Position numbers and translations under genes: made by a program
NCBI GenBank assembly: GCA_046160725.1
Contig: JBJXHB010000557.1
Coordinates: forward strand, 1-6,034
Direction of reading: 5' to 3'
Length of the DNA stretch: 6,034 nt
Origin: JBJXHB01 sp046160725
GTDB lineage: Bacteria; Pseudomonadota; Gammaproteobacteria; Burkholderiales; Burkholderiaceae_C
Shown: piece by piece, positions 1 to 6,034 of the stretch
How positions within the stretch are numbered: the first letter of the stretch is position 1
How the letters are laid out: the number at the start of each line of letters is the position of its first letter
Notes under the pieces: model-generated
What the model saw: only the letters and a program-made list of their open reading frames with translations
The model's database searches: none
What the model was told of the DNA's origin: nothing

Positions 1-596
1 TGCGCGGGCAGATATTCGATCCGTTCTTCACCACCAAGCCGGCGGGGATCGGCATGGGCATCGGGCTGGCGGTGTCGCGCGGGATCATGGAGGTGCATGG
101 CGGCACGCTGACGCTGGAGGAGACCCCGGGCGGTGGTGCGTGTTTTGTCATCCGCCTGCCTCGCCACAGCGCCGACGAGGCACTCGCAGAGGAGGAAGCC
201 GCCGCCCCGGTGGTGCGCGCCCGCCAGCCGGCGCTGGTGCTGGACGACGAGCCGGAGATCGCGGCGCTGCTGGCGGACATGCTGGGCCGACAGGGCTATG
301 ACTGCGATGTGGTCGACACCGGCGAGGCGGCGCTGAAGCGCCTCTCAACCCAGGACTACGCGCTGATCCTGTGCGACCTGCGCATGCCGGGCGTGGATGG
401 GGCGGCGGTGTATGAATGGCTGCGCCAGCATCGGCCGCATTTGTGCGCGCGGGTCGGGTTCGTGACTGGGGATACACTCGGCACGGCCACCGAGGGCTTT
501 GTTGCGCGCAGCGGACGGCCGATGCTGGAGAAGCCCTTCGTGCCCTCGGCGCTGCGGCAGTTGGTCGCGGAAATCCGGGCCGGGACGGGCGGCTGA
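1..596 (+). CDS. Hybrid sensor histidine kinase, C-terminal part (partial at 5' end)
   Basis: This is the C-terminal 197 residues of a hybrid sensor kinase; the reading frame is already open at base 3 and the start lies upstream of the window. The first ~45 residues are the end of a HATPase_c domain: an F-box-like DPFFTTKP, then a glycine-rich G2-type segment (GIGMGIGLAVSRGI) and the closing HGG...GGGACFVIRLP strand. An alanine/glutamate-rich linker leads into a complete receiver domain (about residues 77-190). Its acidic pocket is the DDE at 81-83, the likely phosphoacceptor is Asp125 (in CDLRMPG, codon 375-377), the switch threonine is Thr155 (FVTGD) and the conserved lysine is Lys177 (LEKPF). 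By family knowledge, the kinase autophosphorylates a histidine in the missing part and can pass phosphate to this receiver. The input signal cannot be seen. It lies upstream of the transporter on the same strand, but 120 bases separate them, so a regulatory link is only a guess. Confidence 0.92.
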   Translation, partial: RGQIFDPFFTTKPAGIGMGIGLAVSRGIMEVHGGTLTLEETPGGGACFVIRLPRHSADEALAEEEAAAPVVRARQPALVLDDEPEIAALLADMLGRQGYDCDVVDTGEAALKRLSTQDYALILCDLRMPGVDGAAVYEWLRQHRPHLCARVGFVTGDTLGTATEGFVARSGRPMLEKPFVPSALRQLVAEIRAGTGG

Positions 597-645
597 ACGG
601 CTTGGTTGTCGCTTTCCGACGGGCCCGCACACCCGAATAACCGAC

Positions 646-660
646 TTGCGCGTGGCGCAA
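646..660. repeat. Short perfect inverted repeat in the kinase-transporter gap
   Basis: TTGCGC (646-651) and GCGCAA (655-660) are perfect reverse complements separated by the three bases GTG. There is no T-run after it, so it is not a normal intrinsic terminator. It could be a small operator half-site pair or a short hairpin. Chance is a real possibility at this GC content. Confidence 0.4.
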
Positions 661-674
661 TGCTGGTGTCTGAT
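646..674 (+). promoter_or_regulatory. Possible sigma-70-like promoter for the transporter operon
   Basis: TTGCGC at 646-651 resembles a -35 box in its TTG core. After a 17-base spacer, TCTGAT at 669-674 matches TATAAT at four of six positions. Transcription would start near 680-682, giving a leader of about 35 bases before the ATG at 717. The -35 box coincides with the left arm of the inverted repeat, which would place an operator-like element over the promoter. The match is modest and the call is tentative, but this gap is the only upstream non-coding space available to drive the operon. Confidence 0.3.
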
Positions 675-703
675 CCGCCTACAGAGGCCGAAGGGCTGCA
701 AGC

Positions 704-708
704 AGGAG
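704..708 (+). promoter_or_regulatory. Ribosome binding site of the solute-binding protein gene
   Basis: AGGAG lies 8 bases before the ATG at 717. It decides the start: the frame is open further upstream to a TTG at 606, but that codon would put 37 residues in front of what is plainly an export signal. Confidence 0.8.
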
Positions 709-716
709 TTCCCTCG

Positions 717-803
717 ATGACGTTCAAACTCACGCGCCGCCAGACGCTGGCGGCCTTCTCGGCTATGGCGCCGATGGCCAGTTGGAGCCCGGATGTCCAG
801 GCC
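717..803 (+). other. Tat signal peptide coding region of the binding protein
   Basis: Residues 1-29 hold a basic start (K4, R7, R8), the twin arginine in T-R-R-Q-T-L, a weakly hydrophobic stretch rich in Ala and Met, and a V-Q-A site before Ala30. The Tat consensus is S/T-R-R-x-F-L-K; here Phe is replaced by Thr, and Leu is kept. There is no lipobox cysteine, so a soluble periplasmic protein is expected rather than a lipoprotein. Confidence 0.75.
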
Positions 804-2324
804 GCGACACCGCGCGATGCGCTGGTGATCGCCAAGTCGATCGACGACACCATCACCCTGGATCCCGGCGAGTGCTACGAGCTGACCGGCATCGAGATCT
901 GCACGAATCTGTATGACCGTATCCTGCGCTATGAGGCCGATGACCTGACCAAGATGGTCGGCGGCGTGGCCGAATCCTGGACGGTCGGCAGCGACGGCAA
1001 GACCTATACCTTCAAGATCCGCGCCGGGCAGAAGTTCATGTCCGGCAACCCGATCACCGCCGAGGATGCCGCCTGGTCGCTGCAGCGCGTGGTGATCATG
1101 AACAAGACTTCCGGCTTCCTGCTGACGCAGTTCGGCTGGAACAAGGACAACGTGAAGGAGCTGGTGAAGGCGACCAGTGCGGACACGCTGACCTGCGTGG
1201 TGCCGGCCGGCTTCGCGCCGACGCTGGTGCTGAACATGATGACCTCGATCGTCGCCTCGGTGGTCGACAAGAAGGTGGCGCTGGCCAACGAGAAGGACGG
1301 CGATCACGGAAATGGCTGGCTGAAGACCAATTCGGCCTCGTCCGGCGCGTACCGGCTGGTGTCGTGGAAGCCGAATGAGAGCATCACGCTGGAGGCCAAC
1401 CCGGCTTTCCGCCTCGGCGCGCCGAAGCTGAAGCGGGTGATCATGCGCCATTTGCCGGAGCCCGGGGCGCAGCGCCTGGCGTTGGAGAAGGGCGATATCG
1501 ACGTCGCCCGCAACCTGACGCCGGACCAGCTGACGCCGATCAAAGCGAACAAGGACATCCGCGTCGAGGCCTTCCCCGGCGCCAACAACTTCTACGCCAT
1601 CATGAACCTCAAGCATGGCCCGTTCGCCGATGTGCGGGTGCGTCGCGCGGTGAAGATGCTGGTCGATTATCAGGCGATGGCGAACACCTTCCTCAAGGAC
1701 CGTTTCTTCGTCCACCAGACCTTCCTGCCGCTCGGCTATTTCGGCGCCACGCCGTACAACCCGTTCAAGCTGGATGTCGCCGGCGCCAAGAAGCTGCTGG
1801 CCGAAGCGGGCTTCCCCAACGGCTTCGAGGTCCGGCTGTCCGCCAACACCAACGACCCGTTCCCGCAGATCGCCCAGGCGATCCAGGCGACGATGGCCCA
1901 GGGCGGGATCAAGGTGACCATCGCCTCGGGCGACGCCAAGCAGGTGATCGGCGAGATCCGCGGCCGCACCTTCCAGATGGCGGTAATCTCCTGGGCGCCG
2001 GACTATTTCGACCCGCACACCAATGCCGACTTCTTCGTCAATGGCGCGGATATCAGCGACCCACCGAAGGCCCGCACCGGCCCCTGGCGCGCAAGCTGGC
2101 TGATCCCTGAGCTCACCGCGGACATGCTGAAGGCAGCCCAGGAACTGGACGGCAAGAAGCGCGAGGCGATGTACATCGAGCTGCAGAAGCGCGTGACCGA
2201 CGAGGGTCCGTATGTGTGGATGTTCCAGAACAACTGGGTCATCGCCATGCGGTCCAACCTGCGCGGCTACCCCAAGGGCCTGTTCGAGGACCTGTTCTTC
2301 TACCGCACGATCTCCAAGGCCTGA
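717..2324 (+). CDS. ABC transporter substrate-binding protein, family 5 (dipeptide/oligopeptide type), Tat-exported
   Basis: This 535-residue periplasmic receptor would capture the substrate and deliver it to the two permeases encoded just downstream. The ATG at 717 has a good AGGAG site. The N-terminus carries a twin-arginine signal (TRRQTLAAF, residues 6-14), an alanine/methionine-rich segment and a likely cleavage site after VQA at residue 29. Family 5 signatures include the early strand motif AESWTVGSDGKTYTFKIRAG (85-104), the SGAYRLVSWKPNESITLEANP segment (209-229) and WAPDYFDP (426-433). The last aligns with the W..D..DP segment of E. coli DppA, which contains the acidic residue that binds the peptide amino end. 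Length is normal for the family. The protein has three cysteines after the predicted cleavage site (53, 62, 160); whether any form a disulfide is unknown. The ligand cannot be assigned: relatives bind peptides, glutathione, opines or metal chelates. The family call is secure; the substrate is not. Confidence 0.95.
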   Translation: MTFKLTRRQTLAAFSAMAPMASWSPDVQAATPRDALVIAKSIDDTITLDPGECYELTGIEICTNLYDRILRYEADDLTKMVGGVAESWTVGSDGKTYTFKIRAGQKFMSGNPITAEDAAWSLQRVVIMNKTSGFLLTQFGWNKDNVKELVKATSADTLTCVVPAGFAPTLVLNMMTSIVASVVDKKVALANEKDGDHGNGWLKTNSASSGAYRLVSWKPNESITLEANPAFRLGAPKLKRVIMRHLPEPGAQRLALEKGDIDVARNLTPDQLTPIKANKDIRVEAFPGANNFYAIMNLKHGPFADVRVRRAVKMLVDYQAMANTFLKDRFFVHQTFLPLGYFGATPYNPFKLDVAGAKKLLAEAGFPNGFEVRLSANTNDPFPQIAQAIQATMAQGGIKVTIASGDAKQVIGEIRGRTFQMAVISWAPDYFDPHTNADFFVNGADISDPPKARTGPWRASWLIPELTADMLKAAQELDGKKREAMYIELQKRVTDEGPYVWMFQNNWVIAMRSNLRGYPKGLFEDLFFYRTISKA

Positions 2325-2366
2325 GCGATCGGGCGCGTGTCTGCCGCCGCGTCAGAGGCACGGCAC

Positions 2367-2371
2367 AAGGA
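2367..2371 (+). promoter_or_regulatory. Ribosome binding site that favours the GTG at 2379 for the first permease
   Basis: AAGGA stands 7 bases before the GTG at 2379. The longer alternative, a GTG at 2337, has no purine-rich site at a workable distance; an AAGG at 2315-2318 is 18 bases away. Confidence 0.5.
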
Positions 2372-2378
2372 TGACGGC

Positions 2379-3413
2379 GTGGCGCGGCGGCTTGCCGCGC
2401 CGCTTCGCCGTATGGGTGGCGTGGTGTTCTCGGTCATCCTCACCTTCCTGGGGCTGACTGCCGTGACCTTCGTGATCGGCCGCTTCATGCCGATCGATCC
2501 GGTGATCGCCATCGTCGGCGACAAGGCCAGCAACGAGGTCTATGACCGGGTCTACAAGGAACTTGGGCTCGACCAGCCGGTGGTGGTCCAGTACGCGACC
2601 TATCTGTCCAAGGTGGTGCGCGGCGAGTTCGGCAATTCGGTGATGACCGCACGGCCGGTGCTCGAGGATGTCTGGCGCGTCTTCCCCGCCACGATGGAGC
2701 TGGCAACGCTGGCCCTGATCATCGGCGTGCTGCTGGGCGTGCCGATGGGGGTGATCGCGGCGACCAATCGCGGCCGCTGGGTGGACCAGATCGTGCGCTT
2801 CATGTCGCTGCTGGGCTATTCCATGCCGGTATTCTGGCTTGGCCTGGTCGGGTTGCTGCTGTTCTACGCCAAGCTCGGCTGGGTTGAGGGGCCCGGCCGT
2901 CTGGATGTGGCGTTCGACGACATTGTGCCGACCGTCAGCGGGCTGATCACTGTCGATGCCCTGCTGGCCGGCGAGAACGAGGTGTTCTTCAACGCCCTCG
3001 GCCACCTGATCCTGCCGGCCTCGATCCTCGGATATCTCAGCCTGGCCTACATCGCGCGCATGACGCGCAGCTTCATGCTGGCGCAGTTGGAACAGGAGTA
3101 CATCCTGGCCGCCTTGGCCAAGGGCCTGTCGCCCTGGCGGGTGGTCTGGGTGCATGCGCTGGGCAATGTCTGGGTCCAGCTGATCACTGTGATCGCGCTC
3201 ACCTTCGGCAGCCTGCTGGAGGGCGCGGTGCTGACTGAGACGGTGTTCGCCTGGCCCGGCCTCGGCCTCTACATGAAGAACTCGCTGTTCGCCGCCGACC
3301 TCAACGCGGTGCTGGGCGCAACCCTGTTGATCGGCACGATCTACATCTTCCTGAACATGCTGTCCGACATCGTCTACACCCTGGTCGACCCGCGCGCCCG
3401 GGAGCCGTCATGA
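2379..3413 (+). CDS. ABC transporter permease, DppB/OppB type
   Basis: This is the first of two channel subunits in the inner membrane, 344 residues from the GTG at 2379. Six membrane segments can be read at about 13-36, 104-128, 140-165, 204-228, 266-289 and 308-334. A long periplasmic loop after the first segment (about 37-103, with ELGLDQPVVVQYATYL and GEFGNSV) is typical of DppB-type subunits. The cytoplasmic coupling (EAA) loop lies at about 240-262 (YILAALAKGLSPWRVVWVHAL) and would dock onto an ATPase. The proline usually found soon after this loop is absent (see findings). The C-terminus LVDPR is standard. The start is uncertain: a GTG at 2337, 12 bases after the preceding stop, would add 14 hydrophilic residues, and an ATG at 2412 would remove 11. 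I chose 2379 for its AAGGA site and its family-like short basic N-terminus. Its stop overlaps the next gene's start by 4 bases. Confidence 0.92.
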   Translation: MARRLAAPLRRMGGVVFSVILTFLGLTAVTFVIGRFMPIDPVIAIVGDKASNEVYDRVYKELGLDQPVVVQYATYLSKVVRGEFGNSVMTARPVLEDVWRVFPATMELATLALIIGVLLGVPMGVIAATNRGRWVDQIVRFMSLLGYSMPVFWLGLVGLLLFYAKLGWVEGPGRLDVAFDDIVPTVSGLITVDALLAGENEVFFNALGHLILPASILGYLSLAYIARMTRSFMLAQLEQEYILAALAKGLSPWRVVWVHALGNVWVQLITVIALTFGSLLEGAVLTETVFAWPGLGLYMKNSLFAADLNAVLGATLLIGTIYIFLNMLSDIVYTLVDPRAREPS

Positions 3414-4327
3414 GCACCGCGCGAGCCGGCAAAGCCACCTGGCGCGCTTGGCTGCTGGACCCAGCACCGGCCAGCCGACTGCAGGCCCGGCTCGGCGGAT
3501 GGTTCCGCGCCTGGCTGGCCTTCCGGCGCAATACGCTGGGCATGGTTGGCCTTGCGATCGTGCTGACCCTGGTGCTGGTGGCCGCGGCGGCGCCGTTGAT
3601 CGCTGATCCCGCCACCGCCATGACCCAGGTGCTGGAGGACCGGCTGCAGCCGTTCTCCTGGGCACACCCGTTCGGGACTGACGAGCTGGGCCGGGACATC
3701 ATGGCGCGCATGATGTTCGGCGCGCGCATCACGCTCACCATCGTGGTGCTGGTGAGCCTGATCGTGGTGCCGATCGGGCTGGCCATCGGATTGCCGGCCG
3801 GCTATTTCGGCGGCTGGATCGATGCCGTGCTGATGCGCCTGACCGATATCTTCCTCGCCTTCCCGCGGCTGATCCTGGCGCTGGCCTTTGCCGCGGCACT
3901 GGGGCCGGGGATCGAGAACGCGGTGATCGCCATCGCACTCACGGCCTGGCCACCTTATGCCCGCCTCGCCCGCGCCGAGACGATGACGCGCCGGCGCAGC
4001 GAGTTCATCCAGGCCGCCGAGCTCCAAGGGGCCTCGCACCTGCGCATCATCGCCACCCAGATTGTGCCGCTCTGCCTGCCTTCGGTGATCATCCGCCTCA
4101 CCCTGGACATGGCCGGCATCATCCTGACCGCCGCCGGGCTGGGCTTCCTCGGCCTCGGCGCGCAGCCGCCCTCGCCGGAATGGGGGGCGATGGTGTCCAC
4201 TGGTCGGGCGGTGCTGCTGGATCAGTGGTGGGTGGCGACCCTGCCCGGCATTGCGATCTTTGTGACCAGCCTCGGCTTCAACCTGCTTGGCGACGGGTTG
4301 CGCGACGCGTCCTCCGGTCGCGGTTGA
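3410..4327 (+). CDS. ABC transporter permease, DppC/OppC type
   Basis: This is the second channel subunit, 305 residues, pairing with the DppB-type protein. The start ATG overlaps the previous stop as ATGA, with GGGAG (3400-3404) 5 bases upstream, which points to translational coupling. A cytoplasmic N-terminus with the FRRNTLGMVG segment (38-47) precedes the first membrane helix (about 42-65), as in OppC_N proteins. HPFGTDELGRDIMARMMFGAR (86-106) is the characteristic DppC/OppC block before the transport domain. The EAA loop is clear at 198-220 (EFIQAAELQGASHLRIIATQIVP). GLGFLGLGAQPPSPEWGAM (243-261) and NLLGDGLRDA (291-300) complete the signature. The tail SSGRG is slightly shorter than the common LRDALDPR ending. 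The family call is firm; nothing in this subunit identifies the substrate. Confidence 0.95.
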   Translation: MSTARAGKATWRAWLLDPAPASRLQARLGGWFRAWLAFRRNTLGMVGLAIVLTLVLVAAAAPLIADPATAMTQVLEDRLQPFSWAHPFGTDELGRDIMARMMFGARITLTIVVLVSLIVVPIGLAIGLPAGYFGGWIDAVLMRLTDIFLAFPRLILALAFAAALGPGIENAVIAIALTAWPPYARLARAETMTRRRSEFIQAAELQGASHLRIIATQIVPLCLPSVIIRLTLDMAGIILTAAGLGFLGLGAQPPSPEWGAMVSTGRAVLLDQWWVATLPGIAIFVTSLGFNLLGDGLRDASSGRG

Positions 4328-4330
4328 GGG
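4326..4330 (+). promoter_or_regulatory. Ribosome binding site of the DppD-type ATPase gene
   Basis: GAGGG, overlapping the last two bases of the preceding stop codon, is 7 bases before the ATG at 4338 and 10 before a second ATG at 4341. It supports a start at 4338 rather than the upstream TTG at 4287, which lies inside the permease gene. Confidence 0.6.
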
Positions 4331-4337
4331 TCCAGGC

Positions 4338-5222
4338 ATGATGGACGCTCCCCTGCTGTGCGTGCGCAATCTGAGCGTGACCTATCCCGGCGATGACGGC
4401 GACTTCAAGGCCGTACGCAACGTCAGCTTCACCCTCGGCCGCGAGCGCCTCGGCATCGTCGGCGAATCCGGCTCTGGCAAATCCACCACCGGGCGGGCGA
4501 TCATGGGCTTGGCGCGCCCACCCGCCCGCGTGGCCGCCGACGCGCTGGTCCTCGGCGACATCGACCTGCGATCCCAGTCCGAGCGCCAGCTCCGCCGCCT
4601 GCGCGGCAAGCGCATGGCCATGGTGCTCCAGGACCCGAAATACTCGCTGGACCCGGTGATGTCCGTCGGCCAGCAGATCGCCGAAACCCATCGCACCCAT
4701 CTGAACAGCAGCAAGGCCGAGGCCAAGCTCGCAGCGCTGGAGATGCTGAACGCCGTGCACATCCGCGACCCGGAGCGGGTCTATGCGATGTATCCGCATC
4801 AGGTCTCCGGCGGCATGGGCCAGCGCATCATGATCGCCATGATGCTGATTGCTGGGCCGGAGCTGCTGATCGCCGACGAGCCAACCTCGGCGCTGGACGT
4901 CACGGTCCAGAGCCAGGTCCTGTCGATCATGGACGAGCTGGTGCGCGAGCGCGGCATGGGGCTCATCCTGATCAGCCATAACCTGCACCTTGTCTCGTCG
5001 TTCTGTGACCGCGTGCTGGTGATGTATGCCGGACAGATCGTCGAGATCTGCGATGCCGGCCGGTTGGCCGATGCCCAGCATCCATACACGCGCGGCCTGC
5101 TGGCAGCGCTGCCAGAGTTAGGACGCCGCCGCGAGGAATTGCCGCAATTGCAGCGCGACCCCGCATGGATGGACGACATCGTGACCCCGCTGGAAACGAC
5201 CTCTGGGAAGGGTGGGGCATGA
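4338..5222 (+). CDS. ABC transporter ATP-binding protein, DppD/OppD type
   Basis: This is one of two cytoplasmic ATPases that power the importer, 294 residues. All nucleotide-binding elements are visible: aromatic A-loop Tyr16, Walker A GESGSGKST (42-50), Q-loop Gln98 (VLQDP), signature VSGGMGQR (156-163), Walker B LLIADEP with catalytic Glu181, D-loop SALD (184-187) and H-loop His214. Methionine after the SGG of the signature and the following IMIAMML run are typical of DppD/OppD rather than DppF. HPYTRGLLAALP (248-259) begins the oligopeptide-transporter C-terminal region, but the remaining ~35 residues contain no cysteine, so the cysteine-rich tail of E. coli DppD-like proteins is missing. 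The residue after the H-loop histidine is Asn215, where Asp or Glu is usual. The gene starts 10 bases after the permease stop and overlaps the next ATPase by 4 bases. Confidence 0.95.
   Translation: MMDAPLLCVRNLSVTYPGDDGDFKAVRNVSFTLGRERLGIVGESGSGKSTTGRAIMGLARPPARVAADALVLGDIDLRSQSERQLRRLRGKRMAMVLQDPKYSLDPVMSVGQQIAETHRTHLNSSKAEAKLAALEMLNAVHIRDPERVYAMYPHQVSGGMGQRIMIAMMLIAGPELLIADEPTSALDVTVQSQVLSIMDELVRERGMGLILISHNLHLVSSFCDRVLVMYAGQIVEICDAGRLADAQHPYTRGLLAALPELGRRREELPQLQRDPAWMDDIVTPLETTSGKGGA
5207..5211 (+). promoter_or_regulatory. Ribosome binding site of the DppF-type ATPase gene
   Basis: GAAGG lies 7 bases before the ATG at 5219, which overlaps the upstream TGA as ATGA. This favours 5219 over the in-frame ATG at 5165, which would add 18 residues unlike an ATPase N-terminus and increase the overlap to 58 bases. 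Confidence 0.65.
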
Positions 5223-6013
5223 GCATCGAGCTGGAACGGGTGACCGTGACCTACGGCAAGGGCGCCAAACGTTTCGATGCCGCGCGGGACGTCACCCTCT
5301 CCGTCGCCGAGGGCGAGGCGTTTGGCCTGGTCGGCGAATCAGGCTCCGGCAAGTCCACCGTGCTGCGCGCCGTCGCCGGGCTCATCCCGCATGCCCAGGG
5401 CAGGGTCATGCTGGCCGGAACTGAGATGGGCCGCAAGCGCAGCACCGCACAACGAAAAATGGTCCAGATGGTGTTCCAGGACCCCTACGGCTCGCTGCAT
5501 CCGAACCAGACCGTCGACCAGACCCTGTCAATGCCGATCGCCATCCACAAGCTGGGCGACGCCGATCGGCGGGTTTCGGCGGCGCTGGAGGAGGTCGGCA
5601 TGGGCCCGACCCACCGCTTCCGCTATCCGCATCAGCTCTCCGGCGGTCAACGCCAACGCATCGCCATCGCCCGCGCCCTGATCCTGGAACCGCGCATCCT
5701 GCTGTTGGACGAGCCAACCTCCGCGCTCGACGTCTCGGTCCAAGCGGAAATCCTCAACCTGCTGAGCCGGCTGCGCCGCGAGCTTGGCCTGACCATGCTG
5801 ATGGTCAGTCACGACCTCGCGGTGATCGCCCATCTGTGCGATCGCATCGCGGTGATGAACCGCGGCGAGATCGTGGAGACCACCACCGCCGATGCTCTGG
5901 CCGCCGGCGATGTGCAGAACCCCTACACGCAGCAGCTCCTGCGCTCCAACAAGGGCTTCGACCCCAGCGGCGGTGATCTCGACCTGTTGGATGCGGTGCC
6001 GATCCGGGGGTAA
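5219..6013 (+). CDS. ABC transporter ATP-binding protein, DppF/OppF type
   Basis: This is the second ATPase of the importer, 264 residues, expected to form a heterodimer with the DppD-type protein. It has A-loop Tyr12, Walker A GESGSGKST (39-47), Q-loop Gln87 (VFQDPYGSL), signature LSGGQRQR (140-147), Walker B ILLLDEP with catalytic Glu165, SALD (168-171) and H-loop His198 followed by Asp199. The SGGQRQRIAIARAL form marks the DppF/OppF half. NPYTQQLLRSNKG (234-246) is the start of the oligopeptide-type C-terminal region, but the protein stops 18 residues later with no cysteines, so it is shorter than E. coli DppF (over 300 residues by my recollection). The start at 5219 has a good site and couples translation to the upstream gene. 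Catalytic residues are intact, so this half should be active. Confidence 0.95.
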   Translation: MSIELERVTVTYGKGAKRFDAARDVTLSVAEGEAFGLVGESGSGKSTVLRAVAGLIPHAQGRVMLAGTEMGRKRSTAQRKMVQMVFQDPYGSLHPNQTVDQTLSMPIAIHKLGDADRRVSAALEEVGMGPTHRFRYPHQLSGGQRQRIAIARALILEPRILLLDEPTSALDVSVQAEILNLLSRLRRELGLTMLMVSHDLAVIAHLCDRIAVMNRGEIVETTTADALAAGDVQNPYTQQLLRSNKGFDPSGGDLDLLDAVPIRG

Positions 6014-6034
6014 AGGAAGAAAGGCGAGGGCTCC
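6014..6034 (+). other. Purine-rich end of window, possible ribosome binding region of a following gene
   Basis: Directly after the TAA stop come AGGA (6014-6017), AAGG (6021-6024) and GAGGG (6026-6030), with no terminator-like hairpin in the 21 bases available. This would suit a further gene starting just past the window edge. No start codon is visible, so it remains a guess. Confidence 0.35.

Noticed and set aside
581..625. Possible intrinsic terminator after the kinase gene
   Set aside because: Only weak, short GC-rich complementarities and no following T-run.
653..668. Possible sigma-54 promoter around TGGC at 653-656
   Set aside because: The GC of the -12 element is not at the required distance from the GG of the -24 element.
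606..716. N-terminal extension of the binding protein from a TTG at 606
   Set aside because: It would place 37 residues before the twin-arginine signal and has no ribosome site, whereas the ATG at 717 has AGGAG at ideal spacing.
345..2018. A 557-codon open frame on the minus strand
   Set aside because: It runs antisense to the kinase end and the binding protein gene, is rich in His, Arg and Gly without any recognisable domain, and is typical of stop-poor antisense frames in GC-rich coding DNA.
3374..4369. A 331-codon open frame on the minus strand opposite the DppC-type permease
   Set aside because: Composition is dominated by His, Gln, Arg and Gly with no motif, while the plus strand encodes an unmistakable permease.
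4860..5760. Near-identical DNA in the two ATPase genes around the Walker B region (shared GACGAGCCAACCTC)
   Set aside because: This reflects the conserved DEPTSALD protein motif in two paralogous subunits with similar codon use, not a repeat element or recent conversion; the flanking bases differ.

Overview
The window looks like a high-GC alphaproteobacterial chromosome, possibly Rhodospirillales or Acetobacteraceae. This rests on GC-rich third codon positions, closely packed same-strand genes, and a hybrid sensor kinase next to a peptide-type ABC transporter. The lineage is an inference from style, not from a marker gene. All recognised genes are on the + strand.

Positions 1-596 hold the 3' end of a hybrid sensor histidine kinase: the last part of the ATP-binding domain, then a complete C-terminal receiver domain. 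A 120-base gap (597-716) follows. It contains a small perfect inverted repeat and a possible sigma-70-like promoter, and ends in a clear ribosome binding site.

Positions 717-6013 encode a complete five-gene ABC importer of the dipeptide/oligopeptide/nickel (Dpp/Opp) class, in the classical order: Tat-exported family 5 solute-binding protein, DppB-type permease, DppC-type permease, DppD-type ATPase, DppF-type ATPase. Two junctions (permease B/C and ATPase D/F) are ATGA overlaps. The other two gaps are short (54 and 10 bases with the starts chosen here). The genes are therefore almost certainly one translationally coupled operon. The binding protein would capture a substrate in the periplasm, the two permeases would form the channel, and the two ATPases would power uptake. 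The substrate cannot be read from sequence alone: peptides, glutathione-like compounds, opines and metal chelates are all carried by relatives.

The last 21 bases are purine-rich with ribosome-binding-site-like motifs, so the operon may continue beyond the window. I found no RNA genes, mobile elements, CRISPR arrays or clear intrinsic terminators. This is mostly an ordinary transport operon. The points worth a second look are small: residue deviations in one permease and one ATPase, short ATPase tails without cysteines, the intergenic repeat, and the choice of the first permease's start.
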